64,000 nt of DNA from CAWGYQ01 sp963817395 (lineage in GTDB: Bacteria > Acidobacteriota > Vicinamibacteria > Vicinamibacterales > CAVPJW01), in the NCBI GenBank assembly GCA_963817395.1, contig CAWFOC010000006.1:1-64000 (forward strand). The letters run 5' to 3'. Positions 1-9,563 of this stretch are shown piece by piece. The notes below the pieces were generated by a model that was not told the origin of the DNA, ran no database searches, and worked only from the letters and a program-made list of their open reading frames with translations. Position 1 is the first letter of the stretch, and every line of letters starts with the position of its first letter. The position numbers and the translations under genes are program-made.

Positions 1-345
1 CTCGTCGGGCAACTCGGGACCGCGCTCCTGGACGGGAACGCGGAGGCCATCGATCGCGGGATTGCGGCTGCCGACGCGTATCCGAATCATCCGTACGTGC
101 AATTCGAGCTGGGCATGGCGCTGGCCGGGAAGAACAATTACGCTGGGGCAGCGCGTGCCATGGACCGGTCGGCCGGGGTCGCTCCCGACAACGCCTACGC
201 ACGCTACTACGCGGGCCTTGCGTACGAGCGTGCAAAACGGGTGGATCTGGCGGCGGAGCGCTTCGAAGCCTTTGTGCGGCTGGCGCCTCAGGCCCCCGAG
301 CGCGCCCAGGTCGAGTCGATTCTCGAGACCCTGCGCGGGAGATAA
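1..345 (+). CDS. TPR-repeat protein, C-terminal end (partial)
   Basis: Open from the first base and stopping at TAA 343-345, so only the last 114 residues are present. The visible part has tetratricopeptide helical pairs: small residues at the usual Gly/Ala positions, with a clear repeat around YARYYAGLAYERAKRVDLAA followed by a matching amphipathic helix. No catalytic motif is visible. It ends 15 bases before the sulfatase/TPR gene on the same strand, so the two may be co-transcribed. The function of the missing N-terminal part cannot be read here; TPR modules generally bind proteins. Confidence 0.75.
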   Translation, partial: LVGQLGTALLDGNAEAIDRGIAAADAYPNHPYVQFELGMALAGKNNYAGAARAMDRSAGVAPDNAYARYYAGLAYERAKRVDLAAERFEAFVRLAPQAPERAQVESILETLRGR

Positions 346-360
346 CGCGTCGCGCCAGCG

Positions 361-2761
361 ATGGTTCAGCGGAAACCGACAAGAAGCCGGCGGCGATTGC
401 GACCGCTCGCCCTCGTGGCGGCCCTGATTCTGGCCGTCTCGCTGGGCTCGTGGTGGTGGTGGCGTCCCGTCTCGGTCGTCAGCCCGTCGGGTGAGGCGCT
501 CGGCCGGCTGCCGCCGGGAACGACGCCCGTCCGATCTCAACGTCCTGCTCATCACGCTCGATACGACACGGGCCGATCGCCTCCGTGCCTATGGGTTCGA
601 GCCTGCGAGCACGCCGCATCTCGATCAGCTGGCGGCGCAGGGTGTGCTCTTCGAGCATGCGGTGGCGCCGGCGCCTCTGACGCTGCCGGCCCACTCCACG
701 ATGTTCACGGGCAAGTCGCCGCCCTCGCATGGGGTTCGTGACAACGGCGGGTTCTTTCTCGCCGAGCGTGAGCACACGCTGGCCGAGCAGCTCAGCGAGC
801 GCGGCTATCGCACGGGCGGCTTCGTCGGGGCGTATGTGCTCGACTCGAAGTGGGGGCTCGCGCAGGGCTTCGACACCTACGTCGATGACTTCGATCTGAG
901 CCGTGAACAATCGCTGTCGGTCGCCAGCATCGACCGGCCGGCGAACGAGGTGACCGATCGCGCGCTCGGCTGGTTGGACCAGGTCGCCGCGGGCCGCTTC
1001 TTCGCCTGGGTGCACTATTACGATGCGCACTCGCCCTACGAGCCGCCGGAGCCCTTCAAGACGCGCTTCTCCAGCCGGCCCTACGTCGGCGAGATCGCGT
1101 TTGTGGATTCAGAGGTGGGCCGGCTGCTCGACTGGCTCGACCGCCGTGATCTGGCCCGAAAGACCGTGGTGGTGGTGCTCGGGGATCACGGAGAGAGTCT
1201 CGGCGAGCATTCCGAGGGCACCCACGCGTTCTTCATCTATGAAGGCGTGCTGCGCGTACCCTTCATCGTGCGGACGCCGTACGAATCGATGCGCGGCCGC
1301 CGGGTGGGTGACGTCGTGCGCAGCGTCGATCTGCTGCCAACCGTGTCCGATCTGCTGGGGCTCAGCGCGCCCGAAGGAATCGAGGGCGTGAGCCTTGCGC
1401 CGTTGATGACCGGAGCGCGGCGGGAGCTCGGCCTGGATGCGTACTCGGAGGCCGTCTATCCGAAGTTCCACTTCGGATGGAGCGACCTGCGTGCGCTCAG
1501 ATCGGGCCGTTTCAAGTTCATTGCCGCACCACGCCCCGAGCTGTACGACCTCGAAACCGACCCGGGCGAGCTCACCAACCTCTATCCCGAGCGCCGGGGT
1601 CTGGGCGATCAGATGGCTGCCCAGCTCGCTCAGCTCGAAACGCGTCTCGAGCGCCACGAAGACGGTGCGACACGCGCGGTCGAGGTCGATCCCGATGCGC
1701 GCGACCGGCTGGCGGCCCTCGGCTACGTCGGTACGTTCGTCACACAGCGCGCGTCCGGCGACCGATCGGGCCTGGCCGATCCGAAGGACAAAATCGGGCT
1801 CTTCAACCTGATGACGTCGGCCCGCGAGGCGTCGCGGCGCGACAAGAACTCCGATGTCGGCCTGCGTGCGCTCGAAAAGGTGGTTGCCGAGGATCCCCAC
1901 GTCATCGACGCGTGGTTCATGCTCGGGAACGAGCACGTCAAACGCCGGCAGTACGACAGCGCGATTGCCCACTACCGCCGTGCGCTCGCGCTCAAGCCCG
2001 ACTACGATCTCGCCGTCATCAACATGGCCAACGCGTATCGGTCGCTCGGCAAGGACGAAGAAGCCCTTGTCGGCTATCTACGCTTCATCGAGCTTGATCC
2101 AAAGAACGCGCAGATCCGATACGAAGCGGCCCAGATCATGATCGACGTGGGACGCCTGAACGATGCGGCCAGAGAGCTCGAAGAGGCTCTGCGCCTCGAG
2201 CCGAACCTGGCGGCTGCGCGCAATGCGCTCGGCGTGGTCGCCTTCAAGCGGGGCGATCCGGAAGCAGCCGAACGGGAGATTCGAGCGGCCATCGCAGCCA
2301 AGGCCGACGTGCGGCTGGCGCATTTCAATCTGGCGCTGCTCTCCGAAGAGCGTGGCGACCTTCGAGGTGCGATCGGCGAATATCAGCAGGAGATTGCGCT
2401 TCACCCCGGCAGCTACCGCGCGCATTTCAATCTCAGCCGCCTCTATCAGCAGGTTGGCGATCGCGCTGCCGAGCGCGACGCGCTCCGGAGAGCCACCGAG
2501 ATCAACCCTGAGTTCGCCGAAGGGCATCTGTTTCTCGCCAAGCTCTACCTCGAGAGCGGCGAGCACCTGGACGACGCCATCGCGCTCGCCGAACGAGGGC
2601 TGGCGCTCAAGCCTGCGCCCGAGTATGAAGCGCTTGGCCACTACATTCTGGCGGACCTGTACAATCGCCAGGGGAGACTGGATGACGCGGCCAACGAAGC
2701 CGCCCGCGGGCGCGCCTCAGAGCGGCGGGTTGGTCAGAAGCCTCGCGCGGCGAAGTCCTGA
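361..2761 (+). CDS. Membrane-anchored sulfatase-fold hydrolase with C-terminal TPR domain (frameshifted)
   Basis: The N-terminal part starting at ATG 361 has a basic segment and one hydrophobic anchor (about residues 16-38). The frame then shifts by one near base 520 and continues as an alkaline-phosphatase-superfamily sulfatase domain (about residues 58-450), followed by at least seven TPR repeats to the stop. Metal-site motifs are visible: the first strand LLITLDTTRADR and GDHGESLGEH. Where sulfatases carry the formylglycine motif CxPSR, this protein reads TLPAH, so the Cys/Ser is Thr and the Arg is His. That argues against a classical sulfatase and for a Thr-nucleophile phosphatase or transferase, though it remains inference. 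It follows another TPR gene and precedes glgA. The frameshift is probably a sequence error because both halves are well conserved in character. Confidence 0.8.
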
Positions 2762-2789
2762 TCGCCGCCTCAACGACGCACCGCCCGAC

Positions 2790-4307
2790 GTGACCGACCG
2801 TAACGGCTCGATCGGGCCGGACCGTCCCGCACCTCTTTCCCTCAACATCTGGATGATTGCGTCCGAAGCCGTGCCCTTCGCCAAGACCGGCGGGCTGGCT
2901 GACGTGATTGGTGCGCTGCCCCTTGCGCTCGGTCGCCTCGGGCATCGTGTCACCGTCGTGCTGCCGCAGTATCGCGGCATCGAATCGGGGCGCGCGCGAG
3001 GCGAGCTGCTGGTTCCCGTCGGCCCGCGGGCGTTCTCGGTCAGGCTCTCGGATCGTCGTCTGGCGCCGGGAGTCACGATTCTTCTGGTCGAGTGTCCCGA
3101 GCTGTACGATCGCGACGGCTTGTACGGACTTGGCAACACGGACTATCCCGACAATCCCGTCCGCTTCGCCCTGCTGACACGCGCCGCGCTCGACGCTGCC
3201 GGCAGGTTGGGCGGAGCGCCGTCGGTGTTCCACGGCCACGACTGGCAGGCGGGGTTGCTTCCAGTCGTGCAGCGCCTGGCGTTCGGGGCGTCACCAATCG
3301 GACGCGTCTCTTCGGTCTTCACCATCCACAACCTGTCGTATCAGGGCCTCTTCCCTCCGGAGTGGATGCCGACGCTCGGTCTGGGCTGGGAGCTCTACAC
3401 CATGGGGGGCCTGGAATACTGGGGCCGGGGAAGCTTGCTCAAAGCGGGCATTGTCTACAGCACCCTTGTGACGACCGTCAGCGCGAAGTACGCGCGAGAG
3501 ATCCAGACCCCCGAGTTCGGCTTCGGCTTCGAGGGGATCGTCCAGAGCCGCGCGAGCGACCTCGTCGGGATTACCAACGGGATCGATACCGAGCAGTGGG
3601 ACCCGCGCACGGATCCGTATCTGCCGGAACCGTTCGACGAGACCTCGCTCTCGGGCAAGGCCGCAGCCAAGGACCGCGCGCTGGAACTCTTCGGGCTGGC
3701 GCGCGACGAACAGGCCCGACGCCGCCCACTGGTCGGGATGATCTCGCGCCTCATCGACCAGAAAGGCTTCGACCTGCTGGCCGCGCTCGGCGGCACGTTT
3801 GCCGATGTGCCCGCAAGCTTCGCGCTGCTGGGCAGCGGCTCGCCGTTGTACGAGGCGTTCTGGCGTGATCTCGCCAGTCGTCACCCCGATCGTGTCTCGG
3901 CGCGGATCGGGTTCGACGAATCCCTGGCGCACCTCATCGAGGGGGGAGCGGATATTTTCCTCATGCCGTCGCGCTTCGAGCCCTGCGGCCTGAATCAGAT
4001 GTACAGCCTGCGATACGGTACCGTGCCCGTCGTGCGGGCCGTCGGTGGTCTCGACGATACGGTGGACGACTACACCGGGCCAGGAAGTCTGGGTACGGGT
4101 TTCAAGTTCGTGGACTACACGCCCGGCGCGCTCATGGCGGCCCTGGGCCGCGCCATCGACGTCTTCGGCCGGCCCGAAGAGTGGAAGGCCATTCAAGTCA
4201 GAGGGATGCAGCGGGATAATTCCTGGGACGCCGCTGCCGGTCAGTACGTCCAAGTCTATATGCGGGCGATGGACGCCGCCTCGCGTCCAGCTGGGCCAGT
4301 GGGGTAG
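2790..4307 (+). CDS. glgA: Glycogen synthase (ADP-glucose type, GT5)
   Basis: Transfers glucose from ADP-glucose to growing alpha-1,4-glucan in the cytoplasm. The N-terminus has the donor-binding KTGGLADV motif followed by the first Rossmann-like domain. The second domain carries the GT5 signature region GMISRLIDQKGFDLL and SRFEPCGLNQMYSLRYGT. With the GTG start at 2790 the protein has 505 residues, close to the family norm of about 480; ATG 2853 inside the conserved WMIASE segment would be too short. The gene starts 28 bases after the TPR-sulfatase gene. No other glycogen gene lies in the window. No frameshift is seen. Confidence 0.95.
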   Translation: MTDRNGSIGPDRPAPLSLNIWMIASEAVPFAKTGGLADVIGALPLALGRLGHRVTVVLPQYRGIESGRARGELLVPVGPRAFSVRLSDRRLAPGVTILLVECPELYDRDGLYGLGNTDYPDNPVRFALLTRAALDAAGRLGGAPSVFHGHDWQAGLLPVVQRLAFGASPIGRVSSVFTIHNLSYQGLFPPEWMPTLGLGWELYTMGGLEYWGRGSLLKAGIVYSTLVTTVSAKYAREIQTPEFGFGFEGIVQSRASDLVGITNGIDTEQWDPRTDPYLPEPFDETSLSGKAAAKDRALELFGLARDEQARRRPLVGMISRLIDQKGFDLLAALGGTFADVPASFALLGSGSPLYEAFWRDLASRHPDRVSARIGFDESLAHLIEGGADIFLMPSRFEPCGLNQMYSLRYGTVPVVRAVGGLDDTVDDYTGPGSLGTGFKFVDYTPGALMAALGRAIDVFGRPEEWKAIQVRGMQRDNSWDAAAGQYVQVYMRAMDAASRPAGPVG

Positions 4308-4345
4308 GATCGGGGATTCATATTTCGAAAGCGAGGTGCTTCGGC

Positions 4346-4693
4346 ATGACAGAGAACAACAAGGTGCAGACGTTCACCGATGGCGATTTCGAGACGACGG
4401 TCATCAAGGCAGACAGGCCCGTCCTGGTGGACTTCTGGGCGGAGTGGTGCGGCCCGTGCCGGCGGCTGTCGCCGACGGTCGAGTCGCTGGCGACGGACTT
4501 CGACGGTCGCCTGACCGTCGGCAAGCTGAACGTGGACGAGAACCCCAACACGGCGGGCCGCTTCAGTATTCGCGGCATTCCGACGCTGCTGCTCTTCAAG
4601 GGAGGCCAGGTCGTCGAAGCCGTTGTCGGGCTCGCGGATAAGGACGAGCTGAAACGCGTGATCGAGCCGCATCTGGCCGTCGGGAGCGTTTGA
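4346..4693 (+). CDS. trxA: Thioredoxin
   Basis: Small cytoplasmic dithiol carrier of 115 residues with the WCGPC active site (Cys35 and Cys38) and the cis-proline segment GIPTLLLF. A GAGGTG ribosome-binding site lies nine bases before ATG 4346. Its stop overlaps the start of trxB (TGATG), so reductase and substrate are translationally coupled. A TAGGAT hexamer about 40 bases upstream could be a -10 element, but no convincing -35 accompanies it. Confidence 0.96.
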   Translation: MTENNKVQTFTDGDFETTVIKADRPVLVDFWAEWCGPCRRLSPTVESLATDFDGRLTVGKLNVDENPNTAGRFSIRGIPTLLLFKGGQVVEAVVGLADKDELKRVIEPHLAVGSV

Positions 4694-5673
4694 TGCCGGA
4701 CATCGACGTCAGCCGGGCGGTCATCATCATCGGGTCGGGTCCGGCTGGTCTGACGGCGGCCTTGTATGCAGCGCGCGGCAATCTGCGTCCCCTCGTGATC
4801 GAGGGCGTCGAGGCCGGCGGGCAGTTGATGCTGACCACGATGGTGGACAACTGGCCAGGCTACCGTGACGGCATCATGGGCCCCGAGCTGATGGCGGAGA
4901 TGCGCGCGCAAGCCGAGCGCTTCGGCACCGAGATCGTTCAGGGCAACGTCATCGAAGTGCGTCTCAGCGAGCGCCCGTTCGTCGTCCGCACGTCCGAGAC
5001 GGAGTTCACGGCTGAAGCCATCATCATTTCGACCGGCGCGTCCGCACGGTGGCTCGGGCTTCCCTCCGAGCAGAAGCTCAGGGGACATGGCGTCTCGAGC
5101 TGCGCGACCTGCGACGGCTTCTTCTTTCGGGGACAGGAGATTGCGGTCGTCGGTGGCGGCGATTCAGCAATCGAGGAAGCCATCTTCCTGACGAAGTTTG
5201 CGTCGAAGGTGCTCCTGATTCATCGCCGCGATCAGCTGCGCGCGTCGAAGATCATGCAGGACAAGGCCTTCGCCAATCCGAAGATCGAATTCTTCTGGAA
5301 CGGGGAAGTCACCGAGATCCGCGACGTCGCGCGCGGCGAGGTCAGCTCCATCGTCGTGCGGCACCGGATTACCGGCGAGTCGACGGAGGTCCCCGTCTCG
5401 GGCCTGTTCGTCGCCATCGGACACACGCCCAACACCGAGCTCTTCGCCGGTCAGCTCGTCATGGACAAAGGCGGCTATATTCTCACGCACGACGGGACGA
5501 AGACGAGTGTGCCGGGCGTCTTTGCGAGTGGCGACGTGCAGGATCCCGTCTATCGTCAGGCCGTCACGGCGGCCGGCTCGGGCTGCATGGCCGCCATCGA
5601 TGCCGAGAAGTATCTGGAGCACGCCCACCACATCGAGGCGGCAGCGCCGGCCACCAAGTCGCTCGTGCAGTAA
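4693..5673 (+). CDS. trxB: Thioredoxin reductase
   Basis: FAD- and NADPH-dependent reductase that recharges thioredoxin. It has the FAD-binding GSGPAG near residues 14-19, the redox-active CATC (Cys137/Cys140), the NADPH-binding VVGGGDSAIEEA, and the C-terminal FAD contact in FASGDVQD. At 326 residues it is full length. ATG 4693 is preferred over TTG 4690 because it gives the standard TGATG overlap with trxA. The gene converges on mnmA with one base between the stop codons, so no separate terminator fits between them. Confidence 0.96.
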   Translation: MPDIDVSRAVIIIGSGPAGLTAALYAARGNLRPLVIEGVEAGGQLMLTTMVDNWPGYRDGIMGPELMAEMRAQAERFGTEIVQGNVIEVRLSERPFVVRTSETEFTAEAIIISTGASARWLGLPSEQKLRGHGVSSCATCDGFFFRGQEIAVVGGGDSAIEEAIFLTKFASKVLLIHRRDQLRASKIMQDKAFANPKIEFFWNGEVTEIRDVARGEVSSIVVRHRITGESTEVPVSGLFVAIGHTPNTELFAGQLVMDKGGYILTHDGTKTSVPGVFASGDVQDPVYRQAVTAAGSGCMAAIDAEKYLEHAHHIEAAAPATKSLVQ

Positions 5674-5674
5674 C

Positions 5675-6751
5675 TCAGTCGATCCAACCGCCCCCAACCA
5701 CCCTGTCGTTTTCGTAGAACACGACGGCCTGTCCGGGCGTGATGGCTCGCTGCGGCTCGTCGAACTCCACGGCCGCGCGCCCCTCGTCCAGCGCTACCAC
5801 GCGCGCCGGCGCGGGGAGGTGACGATGGCGAATCTGCGCGACGATAAGGCGAGGCGATGCGGGCGCGGCGCAGGCAATCCAGTTGACGCTCGACGCCGTG
5901 AGCGTGGTCCGTTCGAGCGCCTCGCGCGGTCCTACCACCACAGTGCGCTCCGCGGGCTTGAGCTCCAGCACGTACAGCGGGCTGCCCGACGCGATGCCGA
6001 GACCCTTGCGCTGTCCGACGGTAAAGCGGTGAACTCCGGTGTGCGAGCCGAGAGTTCGGCCTGCGTGATCGACGATGGCTCCACCGGCGATGTCCCCGCC
6101 GGCGCGACCCGATACGAACTCTGCGTAGTCGCCGCCTGGCACGAAGCAGATCTCCTGGCTGTCGGGCTTGTCGGCCACCGGCAGTCCGAGGTCGTGAGCA
6201 TAGCGGCGCACCGCATCCTTCAGAAGGCCGCCCACTGGGAAGACCGCCTGCGCGAGTTGCGCCTGATCCAGTGAGAAGAGAAAGTACGACTGATCCTTCG
6301 TGCTGTCGATCCCGCGCTTCAGCAGAAACTGTCCCGTGACGTCGTCCTGCTCCACGCGCGCGTAGTGACCGGTCGCCACCCGATCGGCGCCGAGGCTCCG
6401 GGCTCGGTCGAGCAACGTCATGAACTTCAGATCGCTGTTGCAGCGCGCGCACGGCAGCGGCGTGCGCCCGCCGACGTACTCGCGCACGAAATTGGAGATC
6501 ACTTGATCTTCGAACTGCCGTTCGAAGTTCATGATGTAGTGCGGGACGCCGAGCACCGACGCGACGCGGCGGGCGTCCTGCAGGTCGGAGAGCGTGCAGC
6601 AGGTGCCGAAGCCCGCCTGCCCCTCACGCTGGTCGTAGAGCTGCATCGAAATACCGACGACCTCGTGTCCCTGCTCACGAAGCAGGGCAGCGGCCACCGA
6701 CGAGTCCACGCCGCCAGACATCGCCACGACGATTCGCGTGGACGCGCTCAC
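5675..6751 (-). CDS. mnmA: tRNA-specific 2-thiouridylase MnmA
   Basis: Adds sulfur to uridine 34 of tRNAs for Lys, Glu and Gln, using ATP and a persulfide sulfur relay. The ATP PP-loop motif SGGVDSS is near the N-terminus. The two catalytic cysteines are recognisable in PCARCNSDLKF and in DSQEICFVPGGDY. The GTG start at 6751 overlaps the stop of the upstream cysteine desulfurase (GTGA), giving a coupled sulfur-donor/thiolase pair. The protein is about 358 residues, full length, and uninterrupted. Confidence 0.96.
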   Translation of the reverse strand: MSASTRIVVAMSGGVDSSVAAALLREQGHEVVGISMQLYDQREGQAGFGTCCTLSDLQDARRVASVLGVPHYIMNFERQFEDQVISNFVREYVGGRTPLPCARCNSDLKFMTLLDRARSLGADRVATGHYARVEQDDVTGQFLLKRGIDSTKDQSYFLFSLDQAQLAQAVFPVGGLLKDAVRRYAHDLGLPVADKPDSQEICFVPGGDYAEFVSGRAGGDIAGGAIVDHAGRTLGSHTGVHRFTVGQRKGLGIASGSPLYVLELKPAERTVVVGPREALERTTLTASSVNWIACAAPASPRLIVAQIRHRHLPAPARVVALDEGRAAVEFDEPQRAITPGQAVVFYENDRVVGGGWID

Positions 6752-7926
6752 CGCCGGGCTCCCCCGACCCGATTCAAGGCCCGCAGCCTCTCCACCATCG
6801 CCGGCAGGATCTCCAGGAGCCGATCGACCTCCGCGCCGGTATTTCCGGCGCCCAGGCTGAAACGAATGGCGTTCTGCGTCCGCGGCGAGGGCAGGCCCAT
6901 GGCGCGCAGGACGTGCGAGGGCTCCAGCGTGCCCGATGAGCACGCCGAGCCGGTCGAAACCGCAATGCCCTCCAGATCGAGAGCGATCAACAGCGACTCC
7001 GCCTCCACGTGGTCGAACCCGATGTTCGTGGTATTCGGCACGCGAGGCGCCTGGGCGCCGTTTCGGGTCGTCCCGATAATCCGCTGGAGAATGCCCTGTT
7101 CGAGGCGATCCCGAAGACTCGCCAGGCGCGATGGTTCCGTCGCCAGCTTGGCGCGCGCGACATCGGCGGCGACGCCGAGTCCGACGAGCGCCGGCACGTT
7201 CTCGGTTCCCGCGCGCCGCCCGCGCTCCTGACGCCCACCCGCCGTGTACGGCGTCAGCCGGGTGCCACGGCGAATCCACAGCGCGCCGGTGCCCTTGGGC
7301 CCGCCGAACTTGTGCGCGGACAGCGACAGCAGATCGACGTCGAGCGATCGCACGTCGACTGGCAGCTTGCCGACTGTCTGCACGGCATCGGTATGAAACA
7401 ACGCGCCGCGCTCGTGCGCCGCTGCACAGAGCTCGGCGATGGGCTGCACGGTGCCGATCTCGTTGTTCGCGTGCATCACCGAGACGATCGCCGTGTCCTC
7501 CGACAGGGCCGCGCGGAGCGTGTCGGTCGACACGATGCCGCTGGCATCGACGCTGAGCAGCGTGACGCGCCAGCCGCGTCGCTCGAGTGCCTTGCACGTG
7601 TTGAGTACGGCTTCGTGCTCGATGCTGCTCGCAACGATGTGGCGCTTCGACGATCGTTCGATAGCATCGGCCGCACCACGGAGGGCGAAGTTGTCCGATT
7701 CGGTTCCACCGCTCGTGAACACGATCTCGGCCGGCTCCGCGTTGAGGAGCGACGCCACGGACGAGCGCGCCCCGTCCAACGCCGCTTTGGCTCGCTGGCC
7801 GAAATGATGCACGCTCGAGGCGTTGCCGAATTCCTCGACGAGCGCCCGCGCCACGGCGTCGGCAACGGAGGGCTCGACCATCGTGGTGGCGTTGTGGTCG
7901 AAATAGATCCTGGTGATTGGGGTCAC
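6748..7926 (-). CDS. Cysteine desulfurase (IscS/NifS family)
   Basis: PLP enzyme that removes sulfur from cysteine to give alanine and an enzyme persulfide. The PLP-binding lysine lies in SAHKFGGPKG and the persulfide cysteine in STGSACSSGTLEPSHVL. The N-terminus IYFDHNATT is typical of the family. The GTG start at 7926 is chosen because upstream residues are not family-like and a -10 hexamer (7937-7942) sits just before it. No scaffold or other Fe-S assembly gene is adjacent; the direct coupling to mnmA suggests a tRNA-thiolation role. About 392 residues, intact. Confidence 0.93.
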   Translation of the reverse strand: MTPITRIYFDHNATTMVEPSVADAVARALVEEFGNASSVHHFGQRAKAALDGARSSVASLLNAEPAEIVFTSGGTESDNFALRGAADAIERSSKRHIVASSIEHEAVLNTCKALERRGWRVTLLSVDASGIVSTDTLRAALSEDTAIVSVMHANNEIGTVQPIAELCAAAHERGALFHTDAVQTVGKLPVDVRSLDVDLLSLSAHKFGGPKGTGALWIRRGTRLTPYTAGGRQERGRRAGTENVPALVGLGVAADVARAKLATEPSRLASLRDRLEQGILQRIIGTTRNGAQAPRVPNTTNIGFDHVEAESLLIALDLEGIAVSTGSACSSGTLEPSHVLRAMGLPSPRTQNAIRFSLGAGNTGAEVDRLLEILPAMVERLRALNRVGGARR

Positions 7927-7936
7927 GATCCAGAAA

Positions 7937-7965
7937 ATTGTACCACCGACGCTAAACCCCGGCAA
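7937..7965 (-). promoter_or_regulatory. Candidate sigma-70 promoter for the cysteine desulfurase-mnmA pair
   Basis: On the minus strand a TTGCCG box (7960-7965) and a TACAAT box (7937-7942) are separated by 17 bases. The predicted transcription start near 7930 lies only about four bases before GTG 7926, so the transcript would be nearly leaderless. Confidence 0.5.
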
Positions 7966-7974
7966 TAAAAGGAC

Positions 7975-8003
7975 TAGACAACACCGGAATCGGTATCTAT
8001 ACT
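7975..8003 (+). promoter_or_regulatory. Candidate sigma-70 promoter for the bactofilin gene
   Basis: TAGACA (7975-7980) and TATACT (7998-8003) with a 17-base spacer, each matching five of six consensus bases. It is divergent from the desulfurase promoter and leaves a leader of about 78 bases before the bactofilin ATG. Confidence 0.6.
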
Positions 8004-8087
8004 GGCCGTCGATAGCGCTTCCCGCACTCAATTTTCGGTCGTGCGACCAGCTCAGGCGACCTGTGGCCGGGAGCGGCGGAGGTTCAC

Positions 8088-8642
8088 ATGTGGAAACGCG
8101 ATGAGACGGTGCGCCCGCCGATCAATCAGCCGACAGGGCCTGCGGCGGCGTCGCCCTCCTCACCACAGGACGTCGGGCATCGTTCCGCGGCTGAAACGAG
8201 GAGCCAGATGGAGAGGGACGTGGTGAACATCGGCAAGTCGGTCGTCATCAAAGGCGAACTCAACGGTAGTGAAGATCTCACCATCGAAGGCCACGTGGAC
8301 GGCAAGATCGAGCTGCGTGAGCACGTGCTGACGATTGGACCGAACGGCAAGATCAAGGCGCAGGTTTTTGCCAAGTCGGTCGTTGTTCTCGGTGAAGTGA
8401 CCGGCAACGTGACGGCGACGGAAAAGGTCGACATCCGCGACTCCGGATCGGTCGACGGTGACATCGTCGCGCCGCGCGTCGCCATTGCCGAGGGGGCGCA
8501 CTTCCGCGGCAGCGTCGACATGCAGCGCGCGGGCCGTGCGGGTGCCACGACGACGGCCCCGGCGCAGCCCAAGGTCGAACCCAAGCCCGCCGTTCCTGCA
8601 CCGTCGCCCGTCGTGGGCAGCGGGCAGCGCGTCGGCGTCTAG
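8088..8642 (+). CDS. Bactofilin (polymer-forming cytoskeletal protein)
   Basis: Bactofilins form nucleotide-independent filaments that position cell-envelope machinery. About residues 45-145 form the beta-helical core, with the regular Gly/Val/Ile turns seen in VVIKGELNGSEDLTIEGHVDG and repeated afterwards. It is flanked by a disordered N-terminal stretch and a Pro/Ala-rich tail, as usual in this family. A GGAGG site at 8078-8082 sits five bases before ATG 8088. Length is 184 residues. The nearest membrane or wall genes are not adjacent, so its partner is unknown. Confidence 0.92.
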   Translation: MWKRDETVRPPINQPTGPAAASPSSPQDVGHRSAAETRSQMERDVVNIGKSVVIKGELNGSEDLTIEGHVDGKIELREHVLTIGPNGKIKAQVFAKSVVVLGEVTGNVTATEKVDIRDSGSVDGDIVAPRVAIAEGAHFRGSVDMQRAGRAGATTTAPAQPKVEPKPAVPAPSPVVGSGQRVGV

Positions 8643-8765
8643 CGCTGGCCGGAGGACGTCGCGAGGCCCAGGCGCTCGATCTCTCGTCGATCGCCAGCCT
8701 GTACGTGCACGCTCTCGGCCGGTCCAACCTGAACCCGCGCCGGCGCCCGCTCCGGGCCTCGGCGG

Positions 8766-9536
8766 TTGACGCGATCGGGCGGGGTGGCGTCGCTGCCGCG
8801 CGGGAGATCGCTACAAGGACGCGAGTTGTCGAGCGGTGAATCAGCGCGAACGATCGGCGACCTTCTCTGGCGGTTCGGACCGAAGCGTCCCTCCGACCAA
8901 TCCTCTCTCAGTGCCGGTGCCAGCATCCCCGCCGAGCAGGATCCGGTCTTCGGCACGAAGGCGCTCGGCAAATTCTTCACCCAGCTCCGCACCCGCCCTG
9001 AGCCCTCGCTGCTCGATCTAGGTCCGGTCGTCGGCTCCAATGTCACCTATTTCGGCGAACAGCTCGGGTGCAAGATCTACGTCGATGATCTCTACACCGA
9101 TGTCGACCGTCACTATCGGCAGGAACAGGCGGCGCTCATGCCGGCCTTCCTGCGGCAGCGCTTTCCGCAGCCGGACAAGAGCGTGGACGGCATCCTGTGC
9201 TGGGACATCATCGACTATCTCGATCGCGCGTCGGCGCAGGTGCTCGCCGCCGAATTGACGCGCATGTTGCGCGTCGATGGTGTGCTGCTCGGGTTTTTCG
9301 GGACGGCGCCGTCTCCTGATGCCCGCTTCACCAAATACGTCGTCGTCGACGATCTCACCCTGAGGCATCGCTCGTATGCCGCGTCGCGCGGGCGCCAGCA
9401 GGTGCTCCAGAACCGGGATATTCTCAAGTTGTTCGATGGGCTGCGGGTATCGGACTCGTTCCTCCTGCAGACGAATCTCCGGGAGATACTCTTCAAAAGG
9501 CCCGCGTACCTGGGCGCATCGCGGGCCACGATCTAG
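8766..9536 (+). CDS. Class I SAM-dependent methyltransferase-like protein
   Basis: The core has the methyltransferase motif I pattern LLDLGPVVGSNVTYFGEQLGCKIYV, an acidic post-I segment, the motif IV region DGILCWDIIDYLD, and a following helix. The first Gly-rich loop is a variant, DLGPVVGSN rather than DxGxGxG, so catalytic activity is not assured. The substrate cannot be inferred. The start is uncertain: TTG 8766 gives 256 residues, and TTG 8825 is another possibility; neither has a clear ribosome-binding site. It lies between bactofilin and the SAM hydrolase-family gene on the same strand. Confidence 0.7.
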   Translation: MTRSGGVASLPRGRSLQGRELSSGESARTIGDLLWRFGPKRPSDQSSLSAGASIPAEQDPVFGTKALGKFFTQLRTRPEPSLLDLGPVVGSNVTYFGEQLGCKIYVDDLYTDVDRHYRQEQAALMPAFLRQRFPQPDKSVDGILCWDIIDYLDRASAQVLAAELTRMLRVDGVLLGFFGTAPSPDARFTKYVVVDDLTLRHRSYAASRGRQQVLQNRDILKLFDGLRVSDSFLLQTNLREILFKRPAYLGASRATI

Positions 9537-9563
9537 TCGCACGCCCGTCCCTCGCGTGGCGCT

